This document shows positions 1-10,159 of a DNA stretch of 64,000 bases, piece by piece. The notes beneath the pieces are model-generated. The model did not search any database, had not been told where the DNA came from, and saw only the letters and a program-made list of their open reading frames with translations. Origin of the DNA: Magnolia sinica (taxonomy: Eukaryota > Streptophyta > Magnoliopsida > Magnoliales > Magnoliaceae). Each line of letters opens with the position of its first letter. The first letter of the stretch is position 1. The stretch is taken from contig NC_080575.1 in assembly GCF_029962835.1 (NCBI RefSeq), forward strand, positions 42,818,336-42,882,335, given 5' to 3'. The position numbers were made by a program, and so were the translations under genes.

Positions 1-444
1 TCAACATAAGCAAGATAAACTGCAAATTTGAGAGGGGCTAACTGGATATTTAGCAGGGCAAACTAGATATTCAATGGTGCAAACTACCAGAAATTCAATG
101 CGTAATCTCAGCATTCAATGTATATTCTTGAATAATCTCATTTTTCAATTATTGAACCATTACATTTTACCAAGTTCAACGTTATCCAGATTAGTGAACA
201 TTTATATGTTTCAATGCAACAATAAGATGTTATTTGTAACAAGTAGTTTTGTTAGTTGGTTAATTGGTCACATTTTCTTCATGAAATGGGTTGGATTGTT
301 ATTATTTTGCATACGACAAAATAATTCTATTAGATCTAATGTACTTATTCAATTTAATAAGTACCTTATGTCAAAATTGAGAAATTCTATGCCTTGAATC
401 TTTAATATTCTTTTATTTATCACCTGTGTCTACTATTTAGGCAG
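1..444. other. AT-rich stretch with a remnant of the 21-bp minisatellite
   Basis: Bases about 30-110 contain three or four degenerate units of the repeat that is abundant further right (GGGCAAACTAGATATTCA-like). The rest is AT-rich with no recognisable coding potential. The open frame at 74-397 has no family resemblance and starts inside the repeat remnant, so I do not call it a gene. Confidence 0.5.
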
Positions 445-1286
445 AATGTCGTCGCCTATTGTCACTAAGAATTTGAAACAAACCTCAGAAATGGAAGAAA
501 GGGGGGAAAGTGCGGAAGAAACAGACGTAGAAATAGAAACGACTATCCGAAACAATGGGGACTAATCAGGAACAAGAGGCATCCACAAAAGGAGACCCTT
601 CCCTTTGTTTAGAAGAAAATGAGGATCTAGACAAACTATATGAGAATCAAGGGTATCAAGAAAATTAGAAGTTGGAAATACTTAAAGAGGATAGAGACCT
701 CTTCTGGATTGAAAAACCTCTTGTGACTCTTCTTTTCAACTATAAACAATGGAATTGTCCATTGCGATATATGAAAAACGATCGCTTTGAGAAAACATTG
801 AGCAGGACAAACTAAAAAATTGATCGAGGAAAACATGAAATTCAATGGGGAAAACATGAAATTGAGCGGGGCAAACTTGAATTTCAGCGGGGGAAACATG
901 AAATTGAGCAGGGCGAACTAGAAAATCAGTGGGGCAAACTAGAAATTGAGCAGGGCAAACTAGAATATCAGCTGGGCAAGCATTAAATTGAGCGGGGCAA
1001 ACTAGAAAATCGGCTGGGCAAACTAGAAAATCAGCGGGGCAAACAAGAAATTAAGCGGGGCAAACATGAAATTAAGTGGGGCAAACTAGAAAATCAGTGG
1101 GGCAAATATGAAATTCAGTAGGGCAAACTAGACAATCAGCGGGGCAAACATGAAATTGAACGGGGCAAACTGGAAAATCAGCGGGGCAAACTAGAAAGTC
1201 AGCGGAGCAAACATGAAATTGAGTGGGGGAAACATGAAATTCAACTGGGAAAACTAGAAAATCAGCTGGGCAAACTTAACAGATAA
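445..1286 (+). pseudogene. Broken unrecognised gene ending in 7-residue repeats
   Basis: From ATG 555 a single frame runs 244 codons to TAA 1284-1286, interrupted by only four in-frame stops. A short open frame from ATG 445, in another phase, leads into it; it begins just after a plausible splice acceptor (CTATTTAG) and has an acidic, hydrophilic sequence ([16 protein letters not shown]). The middle part (codons about 35-75) looks like ordinary protein. From about base 790 the frame becomes a repeat of seven residues of the type GK(H/L)E(I/N)(Q/E)(R/W), encoded by a 21-bp minisatellite. The frame is kept across more than 20 units and ends LNR-stop, exactly as the second array does at 2678. 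I do not recognise the family. It could be a decayed coiled-coil-like protein, or a chance open frame created by a repeat whose unit is a multiple of three. The long non-repeat part argues for a real ancestor. Confidence 0.4.
781..1284 (+). repeat. 21-bp minisatellite array 1
   Basis: About 24 tandem units of 21 bp with two main variants, GGGGCAAACATGAAATTGAGC and GGGGCAAACTAGAAAATCAGC. Variation between units is mainly single-base substitution and length is preserved, so the three-base phase is kept throughout. Confidence 0.9.
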
Positions 1287-2117
1287 TTTCATGGCTTGAG
1301 CCCAAAAATCTAAACGTATCCAATGTTTAAATGGACCACACCACATGAAAATTTTGAATTGGACTTCTACTGTTGATCATTTCTTAAGGGCCACAGAAGT
1401 TTTAGATCAAGCTTATAATTGTGTTTTCTATTAATCCATGTCTGTATGATCTTATGAACAGGTTTGATAACAAACAAACAGCACTGTTGGGCCCATTATG
1501 GCTTCAACGGTGGAAATCATTATGCCCACTGTTTCCCGTGGTATGATCCACTTAATCTTTTGATATGCTTTAATTTGGGGCTAAACCTCTTAAATTAGAT
1601 GGAAAAACCAATGGACGGCGTGGATATACTATATACATTCAATGTGGGCCCAACTAAGTTTACTTAGTACAGTGGGAGTATACTGACTAACTCAGTACGC
1701 AATTCGATTACGTTTGCTACGCCCCACAATGATGTTTTATTTGTAATACATCATGTTCATCGGATTATGTAATACCCCTCCGTTTTCATCGGATTATGTA
1801 TACACCAAAAGCCCATATGTAACCTTAAAATATACCTGTGGTGCGTACTTTCTTCACTGGACCGACCATTTTCAAAAGAAGACAAAATGCTGATGTATAG
1901 GGATGATGCAATCCAAAGCTATTAAGGAAGCGGACAATGATGTTTTGTCTTTCTTACTAGAAACAGAATGAGGAAAGGAGTGAAAGAAATGAAAGCAGCA
2001 GTGGAAAAGGGGTGAAAGCAACGGAAGCAATAGTGGAAAGGGCGCAGTGAAAAGAGGTGTATTTTTATCCTGAATTTGGGTGTTCGCATGTGCAGGTCTA
2101 AGTGGCTTATATGGATA
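1287..2117. repeat. Dispersed repeat, copy 1 of a tandem ~1.4-kb unit
   Basis: This stretch aligns with 2682-3265: both begin directly after the minisatellite with AACAGATAATTTCATG, and both contain TGGACCACACCACATGAAAA, a block about a truncated 'pseudo-noun' of GTTTCAACGGTGGAAATCAT, then TGGACGGCGTGGATATACTA, and finish with a G/A-rich segment and GCAGGTCTAAGT. The middle part is also homologous, in inverse orientation, to the outer arms of the giant inverted repeat at 45.9-53.6 kb. Copy 1 has an extra ~150 bp around 1670-1800. No coding content is seen. Confidence 0.75.
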
Positions 2118-2186
2118 AGGGCTTCAAATATACGAATGACTTCATGTGGTACTCGCTAAATTCAGCGACGCTGTCTATCATGGAAT

Positions 2187-2681
2187 TGCATGAGGCAAGA
2201 ATGAGAATTGAGCAAGACAAGCATGAAAGTTCAGCGAGACAAACTAGAAATTGAACTAGGCAATCATGAAAATTTAGCAAGGCAAACTAGAAATGGTGCA
2301 AGGGAAGCATGAAAATTCAGCGAGGCAAGGTAGAAATTGAGGGAGGGATCCTAGACATTGAGTGGGGCAAACATGAAATTGAGCGGGGGAAACATAATAT
2401 TCAGCGGGGAAAATATGAAATTCAGTGGGGAAAACATGAATTTTAGCAAGGCAAAACTGAAAATTGAGCGAGGCAAACATGAAATTCAGCGGGGGAAACA
2501 TGAAATTCAGCTGGGCAAACTAGGAATTGAGTGGGGCAAACTAGAAAATCAGTGGAGCAAACATGAAATTCAGCAGGGCAAACATGGAATTGAGAAGGGC
2601 AAACTAAAAAATCAGCGGGGCAAACATGAAATTGAGCGGAGAAAATATGAAATTCAGCGGGGCAAACTTAACAGATAATTT
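2187..2681 (+). repeat. 21-bp minisatellite array 2, open in one frame
   Basis: Second array of the same 21-bp unit. The left third is degenerate. From 2358 to 2681 it is open for 106 codons as seven-residue repeats (GKHEIQR, GKLENQW and variants) and ends LNR-stop like array 1. The opposite strand is also open over much of the same region, which is typical of such repeats. There is no independent evidence of expression. I annotate it as a repeat, with the possibility that it is the tail of a duplicated copy of the broken gene at 445-1286. Confidence 0.85.
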
Positions 2682-3265
2682 CATGACTTGAGCTCAAAAA
2701 TCTAAATGTATCTAATGTTCAAATGGACCACACCACATGAAAATTTTAAATTAAACTTCTACTGTTGATCATTTCTTATGGGCCACAGTTTTGATAACAA
2801 AAAAACATCAATGTTGGGCCTACTATGGTTTCAACGGTGGAAATCATTATCCCCACTGTTTCCCGTGGTATGATCCACTTGATCTTTTGATATGCTTCAA
2901 TTTGGGGCTCAATTCCTTAAATTAGATGGAAAAATGGATGGACGGCGTGGATATACTACATACATTCAATGAGGGGCCAATTGAGTTTAAAATATACCTG
3001 TGGTTCGTGTTTTCTTCACTAGACCGACCATTTTCAGAAAAAGACAAAATGCTAATAAGGAAGGGGGGCCCAGAAAATGGGTTTTTTTGTCTTTCTTACA
3101 GGAAGCAGAGTGAGGAAAGTAGGTGAAAGCAACGGCAGTGAAAGTAGTTGTGGAAAGGGAGAGGGGAAAAGCAAGCAGTGGATAGGGAGAGGAAAAGCAA
3201 CAGCAGTGAAAAGGAGGGGTATTTTCGTCCCCAATCTCGGTGTGCGTCCCAGCAGGTCTAAGTTC
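2682..3265. repeat. Dispersed repeat, copy 2 of a tandem ~1.4-kb unit
   Basis: Second copy of the sequence described at 1287-2117, shorter by internal deletions. It includes the purine-rich segment around 3120-3220 and ends at GCAGGTCTAAGT. The order minisatellite - repeat - minisatellite - repeat shows one tandem duplication of a composite unit. Confidence 0.75.
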
Positions 3266-3554
3266 GCATGTTAAGTTTGTATTGATTCGTAAAAACCACG
3301 GGATAAAAGGTGGGGTCCACAGTCGTAAATTTCTCATTCGGAGTAAGGTTGTTGCAGGCAATCCGCTTCCATGCCCGACATACCCATCTTCCCGCGCATC
3401 CCGCATTCCCTGCCAGTAATGTATAGGAAGAGAATTCTTCTCGATCTGCCCCATCTAACACTGTAATCTTCTCTCAACCTCTCAATAAATAAATAAAGAG
3501 ACGCAGATTCTCTTCTTTCCTCAGCAGCAATATTCCTTTCTCCCGAAGTGGTAC

Positions 3555-3555
<1 letters not shown>

Positions 3556-3591
<36 letters not shown>
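3556..3591. repeat. (CT)n microsatellite
   Basis: Uninterrupted TC/CT dinucleotides of about 36 bp. They produce an RERERE open frame on the other strand that is not a gene. The flanking sequence 3460-3550 looks like a pyrimidine-rich 5' leader followed by GTACGT, but no downstream gene can be confirmed. Confidence 0.95.
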
Positions 3592-3596
<5 letters not shown>

Positions 3597-3857
3597 AGCC
3601 TGATTCACTCATCAGGTGGGCCATGCGCGTACATAGAATCAACCCATTGGCCATCCATTTTACTATACGGTGTGGTCCACCTGATTATTAGATCGGCCTG
3701 ATTTTGTTCCCAATGGATCTAGCCCAGATGTCTGACGAGGTGGTCTATTGAGTTGTTCTTGATCGTTGCTCTTCTGTGATTATTTCAATGCAATGCTTCT
3801 GTGCACCTCACTCGATTTTCATGGCTTTTTTAGTAATACTTCTTTTCTTTCAATGCA

Positions 3858-4534
3858 TTGATTTATTTATTTATTTTTTACTTTTCTCTACTTTTCCTTT
3901 TTCATTTTATTTTTATTTTTCTGATTTTCAGATGGAATTACAATGTCCTACTTGACAGCAACTGGTGCATTGGATTCCATACTTGTGGGGACATGTTTCA
4001 ATTAATCCAAACCGTTTATATGGCGTTCCTTGTTGATTTGGGGACACCCAAGAAACCTCCCACATTGGAATATTTCAATTCTATGGTTGTTGAAGTGTTT
4101 TCCATTGAATAGGATCTTCCAACTTGTAGTTTTTGTAGGGATCTCCCATCATCTGTGTATGTCATCAAATCAACAGTTCAGATCACCAAACCCGGGCTTG
4201 CATGTATGGAATCATGTGTGTCACCATACTTTAGGTTTGATGATGATCCTATTGGGGACCTTGGAGGAGCAATGCTCGGAGCTCTTCAAATTGGAATGCC
4301 TTCCTCTACACAAGATTTGGACTTTGGAGGATATTGTCTACAGTTGTGCTCAAATCAAATGATGCTAGTATGTCTGTTGAAGGTGAATGGGCAGTTGCTT
4401 ATTGATATGTTGATTGGACCCAAAAGGAAATTTTAGACAAGATTTACGATACCATCATATTAAATAACAGTCATTTCACTGACTGCTCTCTCAAGGATCC
4501 AAATAACATTTGCACCTGATAAAGTAAAACAGAT
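3858..4534 (+). pseudogene. Unrecognised coding remnant with one stop and one frameshift
   Basis: One frame from about 3932 to 4360 reads as plausible protein with a single stop (TAG 4110-4112). It then continues after a shift near 4360 in a second frame to a TGA near 4520, with a further internal TGA. The segment starts directly after a strong intron-like acceptor (pyrimidine tract then GATTTTCAG). A typical stretch is LACMESCVSPYFRF (about 4195-4236), followed by DDDPIGDLGGAMLGALQIG. Composition is unlike the surrounding repeats. I cannot name the family. It may be an exon group of a decayed cellular gene or of a captured gene fragment inside a transposon. Confidence 0.35.
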
Positions 4535-5110
4535 TATCAAGCCTCCATTGCAATGAAAAATTGTTAGGATTTTGCTTGGATGCACCAGCTGCTTGTAAAT
4601 TGCTATAACCTGGAGTTGGCATAATGCGTTTAGTTTACATATTACTCATAATGAGAAGTTACCCTCCACTTGCAGTTGCAGTACATTCCTTTTGCGTCCA
4701 ACTTGAAAGTAGCATAATCACAATTTCAAGCCTAATTCTCAATGCTAGTATGCTTAGGAAGGTAACTACAAATTTCTCATTTCCACATAACTGAATTTAC
4801 TGTTGCAATTCTTTTTGATGGATTATTTGAAGTTTTTGGAATGTGTAAAACTCTTACATCAAAGGGGTAAACTCCCCTATATAGAGTCAACAATGAAAGA
4901 TTCTATCTTTATTTAGGTTGTTGGTTAATGTGCTTTGAAATGTTTAGCCTTGAAGTTAAGTCCCTATTTGTGCCAAAGATGAGCACGAGTCTCCATTTTA
5001 AACAAACTTATAATTGGTCCAAGGGGGAGTGTTCTTTGAATCACATTCCACAATTAATGACCAATAATGGTATAGGGAGGAGATATGGAGAACTTGCAAA
5101 GTGCTTTAGC
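4535..5110. other. No recognisable feature
   Basis: Mixed AT-rich sequence without convincing open frames or repeats shared with the rest of the window. The 79-codon open frame at 4928-5167 runs into the LINE tail and shows no family signature. Confidence 0.4.
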
Positions 5111-5119
5111 TTCCATATC

Positions 5120-5350
5120 AATTTGGACCCGATCATCATCCTCATCGTCATGACAGCCTTTGTCTAGCTGTTTGGGGTTGGCTCTATGGATCCTATGCCA
5201 CCAATCATTCCTATTTAAGGTCCTTCAGTGAGTTAACAAGCCTTTATAGCCCTTCTTGCCAACTCGATCAAAGCCCTTTTAGATCTTCCTCACATCATTA
5301 TTCCAGTCCATTCTAGATTCAACGTTAATAAACATTCAACTTCCTAGTTG
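5120..5350 (-). mobile_element. 3' end of a LINE, minus strand
   Basis: Read on the minus strand, the sequence ends with GGATCCATAGAGCCAACCCC, then AAACAGCTAGACAAAGGCTG, then a GATGATGATG-like tail. This is the usual 3' end of plant L1-like LINEs: 'adjacent to the tail, gene text for ..ADPN', then simple GAT repeats. Only the tail region is preserved. Confidence 0.55.
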
Positions 5351-5553
5351 AGCCACCTTCAGTCTTTACTGCATATGACCGCACCATCTCAATGTCCTTT
5401 CCTCGTCTCTTTTTGGGACTACTCTAGTGCCACTTTGATATGGACCTAAAGGACCTTAGTCTTCTGATTTCCATCCAATGGTGCATTGGTTCTTTGTATA
5501 ATATGCAACGGTTCATCAATTGTTATTTGTGGCCCATATGACTACATGGTAGA

Positions 5554-6730
5554 ATGTTCCAGACCATCCATTTGATGAGTGCTATTGTGGATTGGTCACA
5601 ATTGAAAAAGATTATGCTGGTTGATGATCTCGGTCGTCTGATTGGTAGTGTTTATAGGGATGTTGGAAATGAAAACATTCATCCACATTCGATAATGAAA
5701 AAGTCCATCAGTCCAAAGAGCAAGTTATGCAATTCGATTATCGAATCATTGATGATTGAAAACCAAAGAGGAAGGGAATTGGGGATCGTAATTGGAAGGA
5801 AAGAATTGGGCACTTCTAAGCAAATGGTGGCATAGGTTCAATGAAGAGAAGCAAACTCCTCATCGGCTAATGTTGGAAAATATGTCTAATCTGCAGATGG
5901 CTTCTCAAGGCGGAGGGTTTATCATTTGGATATAAGTAAGTTAGGTTCCTCATTATGGGATTTTGAAACGGTGGAAGTACTAATGAGCAGGGGGGGGGGG
6001 GGGTCCATATCTCAGTCACAATTGTGGACAAAATAATATTTTGGGATGATATTTGGGCTGAGGATGATCTCATCATGATCTTTTTTTTTTTTTTTTCTTT
6101 ACAATTCATCTTTTATTCTCATGAGAGGAGGGCACACCATGTACTCATCATGGGAATTGTGGTTTGGAACATTACATGTTGTTGAAACCAAAGGGACCAC
6201 AAGATAAGTAGCTTTAGGAATCTAATGAGCATCCTGAATGGGGTTGATGGGGATGTCTTTGAGCTTCGTTGGAAGCTATGGATGTGGTTTCCAATTTCAT
6301 CAAAAGCATTCTCCCCTTCTTGAATTCAAGGGAACAATTCCTCCCCATGGGCAAAAGTGTGGGGAAATCACTCACCCTTTCCTCATGCACTTTCGTTGTA
6401 AGATATTTGGGGGAATCCGAGTCAGTACTTTTGGACAAAATAAGACTTTAGGAGGATGCCACCCTAATGATCCTTCAGGGTGTTGTTTCCTTCACTATCT
6501 GCCACTTATTTATGAGCGAGGGAGCTTCATCAGGAAATCAATGAGAGATGAGCAGTATGAATACTGCTTCTTGTTGAAACCGAAGGGATGACATGATTAC
6601 AACTTTGGAATATGATCGGCTTCTTGCAGGGAGTTGAGATGGATGTTTATGAGTCTGATTGGAAGTTATGGAGGCAGCTTGCAAATGACTCCTCTTTACC
6701 AAAATCATTTTTTGTGTTGTGTTCATGGGT
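5554..6730 (+). pseudogene. Probable LINE ORF2 C-terminal debris
   Basis: Around 5800-5850 the forward frames give LLSKWWHRFNEEK-like text, which resembles the (K/A)LLxKWxWRF motif just after the reverse transcriptase of plant LINEs. Further pieces (FWDDIWAEDDL at about 6035-6070) resemble the zf-RVT neighbourhood. The coding text is in several frames with many stops. A poly-G tract (5988-6003) and a poly-T tract (6081-6096) interrupt it. A pair of similar segments near 6190-6300 and 6580-6680 (GGGATGACATGATTACAACT-like) suggests an internal duplication. Confidence 0.4.
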
Positions 6731-6889
6731 ATGGCTCTTCCTCTCCATGAATAGAAGTGTGGGTACTTGTCTTAGCCTAGGTTAGTGGCCTTAATGTGGA
6801 GTGCCATGGAAAATGAAATATTGACTATGACTAATTTTGAGAAAGTCACATTTCCTCTCTTACATCTGCTTAATGTGTTTTAACTGGAG

Positions 6890-7430
6890 CAAAACATAGT
6901 ATATGGAATGCAATTTTGATGACAATAGGAGTGGAAATGAGAAATTAGTTAAGATTGATGGACAACTACCCCAAAGTGATTGTCTAATATCTTGGTCTAT
7001 AATTCATGAAAACTAGAGATTGAGAAGGATGTTGTTCATTGAATTAGAGTTGGGTAGCTAAAGTGGAGATGTGCCTCTAGAGTTTTCATGTGATTGGCTA
7101 TAAGACCGGCTATGCTTTATAGACAGAATGTTAGGCAATCAAGAAACAATATATTCATAGAATGTGTAGTGGAAATGAGGATGTTGAAGTGAACGAGTGG
7201 CAAGTAGAGGAAGGATAGAATTAGAAATTAATGCTTTATGTACAAAATGTTCGGCAATTAATAAAAAAAACATTAGTAGAATGAGTGTAGCTAAATGTGA
7301 ATGTGGAAGTGGATGAGTGGCAAGATGAGGAAGGATAGAATTTGAAATGAATGAATTTGACAAAACTTATGCGTAGCACCAACAGGTAGTAAGATGAGGG
7401 AAGGTCATCACGATTACCAAAAAAATTATT
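6890..7430 (+). pseudogene. LINE ORF2 C-terminal remnant with internal duplication
   Basis: Matches, in several frames, the conserved end of plant LINE ORF2: a KWRCASRVFM-like piece at about 7060-7090, PAMLYRQNV-like text at about 7105-7135, then a MRMLK.TSGK.RKDRI-like piece. The same ~110-bp segment occurs twice (7110-7215 and 7225-7345), which is a local duplication. It ends with APTGSKMREGHH-like text near 7375-7410. The homologous segment in the 24.9-26.7 kb LINE reads in the same order. Confidence 0.6.
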
Positions 7431-7596
7431 AAAATTCCTGAAGTGCTAACTATTTACAGATAACGAGTCTTTGGAAAGTTTGTGATAGTCCTCATTCCCA
7501 TTTGATCTTTGTTTTTGGTTCTCGTTTCTTGCCTTTGAAACTAGACTGATTAAGGTCCCTTTTGGCCTTTTGAATCACCTCAATCCAAATTGTAAC

Positions 7597-8593
7597 CAAT
7601 GTTTTAAATATCGACGATATCAGCCAATATATCCCACGATATATCTTGCATCCCACCTGTGTGATACGAAATGCATAGATAGTGCTGATATATCCCACAT
7701 GTTTGATCCGGTGAGCATTTTCAATTTCTAATACTTTTTTCTTTTTTTTAATTGAAATTATGTTAAATCAGTGTCAAATGGTTACAAATCCATTGGTTCT
7801 TCATGTTTTGCATGAAAAAAAAATCATGGAGTTGGATCTTTGATTTCTATATCCATTGGTTCTTGTTGTTGTCCATATGTTTTTTTTTTTTCAAAAATTT
7901 CCTTCAACCAACTATCAATTAAGGCTAATTTTGAAGTATTTAGGAGTGTTTAATAGAATGGTCATCATATACACTCTAATTTCAAAATTGAGTCAAGGTG
8001 GTTTGATTTGGAAATTTTCGGGGAAAATTCGAAATTTCCCCAATTTCTCCCAAATTACTTGCAATGTTGCACTCCAAACATGAAATCGAGCATGTATGAG
8101 AGCTGATCTACTGATTTGTTAAGTCCTTGTCAATTTTCAGAAAATAAAAATAATTTTTAATTAAAAATTAATAAAAAGTTATTAAAATATTTTTTAATTT
8201 CTCTTCAACTTGTCAATTGAGACTAATTTCGATGTATTTAAGAGTGTTTGATGAAATGATCATCACATACACTCTAAATGTTATGCATTCAATTTGAATA
8301 CAGTTGCATTAGTTCAGTCAGACAACGCATAGCTTAAGACCCTATACAAACGAAACCTATTAGGTGCACTTTTTTCTTGAGATGTTATCATTTAAAAGTG
8401 TGTATTAAAGTTTTTTTCAAACAATCCCTGAAGTTTCATTGAAAAAAATCAACCATTTTCCCCATGTTTCCCCATGTTTCCCAAAAAGTGCGATAAATAA
8501 CCCGATACAAATGATTTATCCCATGCGATAACCGATACGTATCTGTATCCTAAGGATGCGATACGTAACGCGAAATCGATATTTCAAACATTG
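7597..8593 (+). mobile_element. Non-autonomous hAT-like TIR element, copy 1 (997 bp)
   Basis: Begins CAATGTTTTAAATATCG and ends CGATATTTCAAACATTG, so the termini are inverted repeats of ~17 bp with one mismatch. It is flanked on both sides by the identical 8-bp sequence ATTGTAAC (7589-7596 and 8594-8601). An 8-bp target duplication is the mark of the hAT superfamily. There is no transposase frame. The interior is AT-rich and aligns along its length with the element at 33546-34526, including a conserved block AAGTTTCATTGAAAA (about 8430). GC-rich CGATAC-type repeats lie next to both ends. Confidence 0.85.
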
Positions 8594-8879
8594 ATTGTAA
8601 CTAAGTACATGTAACATTTTGAAATTAGGGTATGTAAGTTGTCCTATTGCAATCTTTCACAACTGCATCGACTGCAACAAATTGGTAGCTAAGCAGTTGT
8701 TATTCCTGTTTTTGTGAATATTTTCTGTTGTAACATTTTCTTCATGCATCATCTCAAAACATGCGACCAAGAAACCACAACCGTGGCCACAGGCAAAACT
8801 CTCTGGTTGCCTTAAACATGCGGACAAAATTATAAAGTCTTTGGCAAGAGAAGCATGATCTTTGGCAAATGATGGAAGA

Positions 8880-9790
8880 ACTTATGTGGAAAGTAACAAC
8901 ATCTCCATTTCAAGGCCCAAGAAGTGATGAGGGTGATTTGGAGAGAGCTAGTGGAGTCGATCATGATTCAACTTCCGCCACAACTCCAACGGGACAAAAA
9001 GGCAACTTATCGGATGGAACACCTAGCCCAAGCTATTGAAGGATCAGATCACACCATCCAAGTCAATGCTCTGGATCCTAGAGGTAACTTAAATCCCATC
9101 AATTATGTGGACTACATAGCATCCTTAGCAGCTTTCTTTATTTGGAAAGCTTTGGAGAATGGAAAGAAATTAAGGTTTGTAGCCACAAAACTCAAGAGGC
9201 ATGCTCTTGTTTGGTGGCAACAATACCAATTGACCTATGAAAGGAAAGGAATGGAAAAGATTAATACTTGGGCTAAAATGAAGTTGAAAATGGACAACAA
9301 ATTGTTGCCTCTTGATTATTATCAAACCTTATATAAAAAATTCCAAATGCAACAATCTAATGATCAATCTGTGCCAAACTATATAAGATCAATTTTACAA
9401 ATTGTTGACCCGTATTGATTTGCATGAGGATGGAGACGAATTGGTGGCTCACTTTACTAGCGATGAAATATGTTAAACATGAGTAGTTGAGGATGCACTC
9501 ACTCCATTCACTTGAGGAATCATATTAATTGGCCCTCAAAGCTAAGAAGAAAATCAATCGGAGGACCTTCATGAAGAAAGAAACATTTGAGACATTCAAG
9601 AATGCGAAAGGAAAGCCACTTGCTAGGAACAAATTGGTTTTGATTATGCAAAACAGCAAAAAATTGATGTGAACAAAGAAAAAGAAGAGAAAAAATAACA
9701 AGGTAAGGTCATTACCAATATAGAGATACTTCACATTGGGAATATGAGTGTCCTAAGAAGCGAATAGAAAATTTGGTGATAAAAAAAGAA
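8880..9790 (+). pseudogene. Ty3-gypsy gag remnant
   Basis: The open part (8924-9418, 164 codons) carries the Retrotrans_gag core: an ALDPRGNLNPINYVDYIASL start, then FIWKALENGKKLRFVATKLK, ALVWWQQYQ and a TWAKMKLKMDNKLLPLDYYQ block, all in the family's order. After a frameshift at about 9410 the reading continues as DLHEDGDELVAHF. A degenerate CCHC-knuckle-like piece (HWEYECPKKR) follows at about 9730. Beyond that the element is lost. Gag packages retroelement RNA; here it is truncated and shifted, so non-functional. Confidence 0.8.
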
Positions 9791-10150
9791 AAAAAAAAAG
9801 AAAAATGGAAAAGAACAAGAAAAAATAACCACTATCTAATATCGGACTAAAAGTTGGGGAATACAAAGAAAATGAAGAATGTGAACCAGACTGCAAGCCG
9901 GAAAGCTTGTCATTGATTGTGTTTTGGCTACTCCAAAATGCTAATAAGGAGACGAGGAATAACATTTCCTGACACTTATGCCACTTCCTAGGGGGGAAAG
10001 TGCATGGTTATGATGGATTCGGGAAGTTATGAAAACGTAGTTTCAAAAAACATGGTTGAGAAGTCATAACGATTAAACTTTCTAAGTATCTTTTCTATAT
10101 AATGAGATTAAGAGAGAACTATCCCATTCTTGTTCATTATTTGTTTGATA
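9791..10150. other. Purine-rich then unassigned sequence
   Basis: 9780-9830 is an A/G-rich run, continuing the lysine-rich end of the gypsy gag text. The rest shows no open frame or recognised motif. It separates the gypsy remnant from the minus-strand copia pol remnant. Confidence 0.35.
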
Positions 10151-10159
10151 CATAGAATC

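Noticed and set aside
2274-2501. Minus-strand open frame through minisatellite array 2
   Set aside because: A 21-bp unit without stops leaves several frames open; there is no non-repeat part and no start context.
3334-3654. 106-codon minus-strand frame with RERERERE
   Set aside because: Produced by the (CT)n microsatellite; the flanking residues have no family signature.
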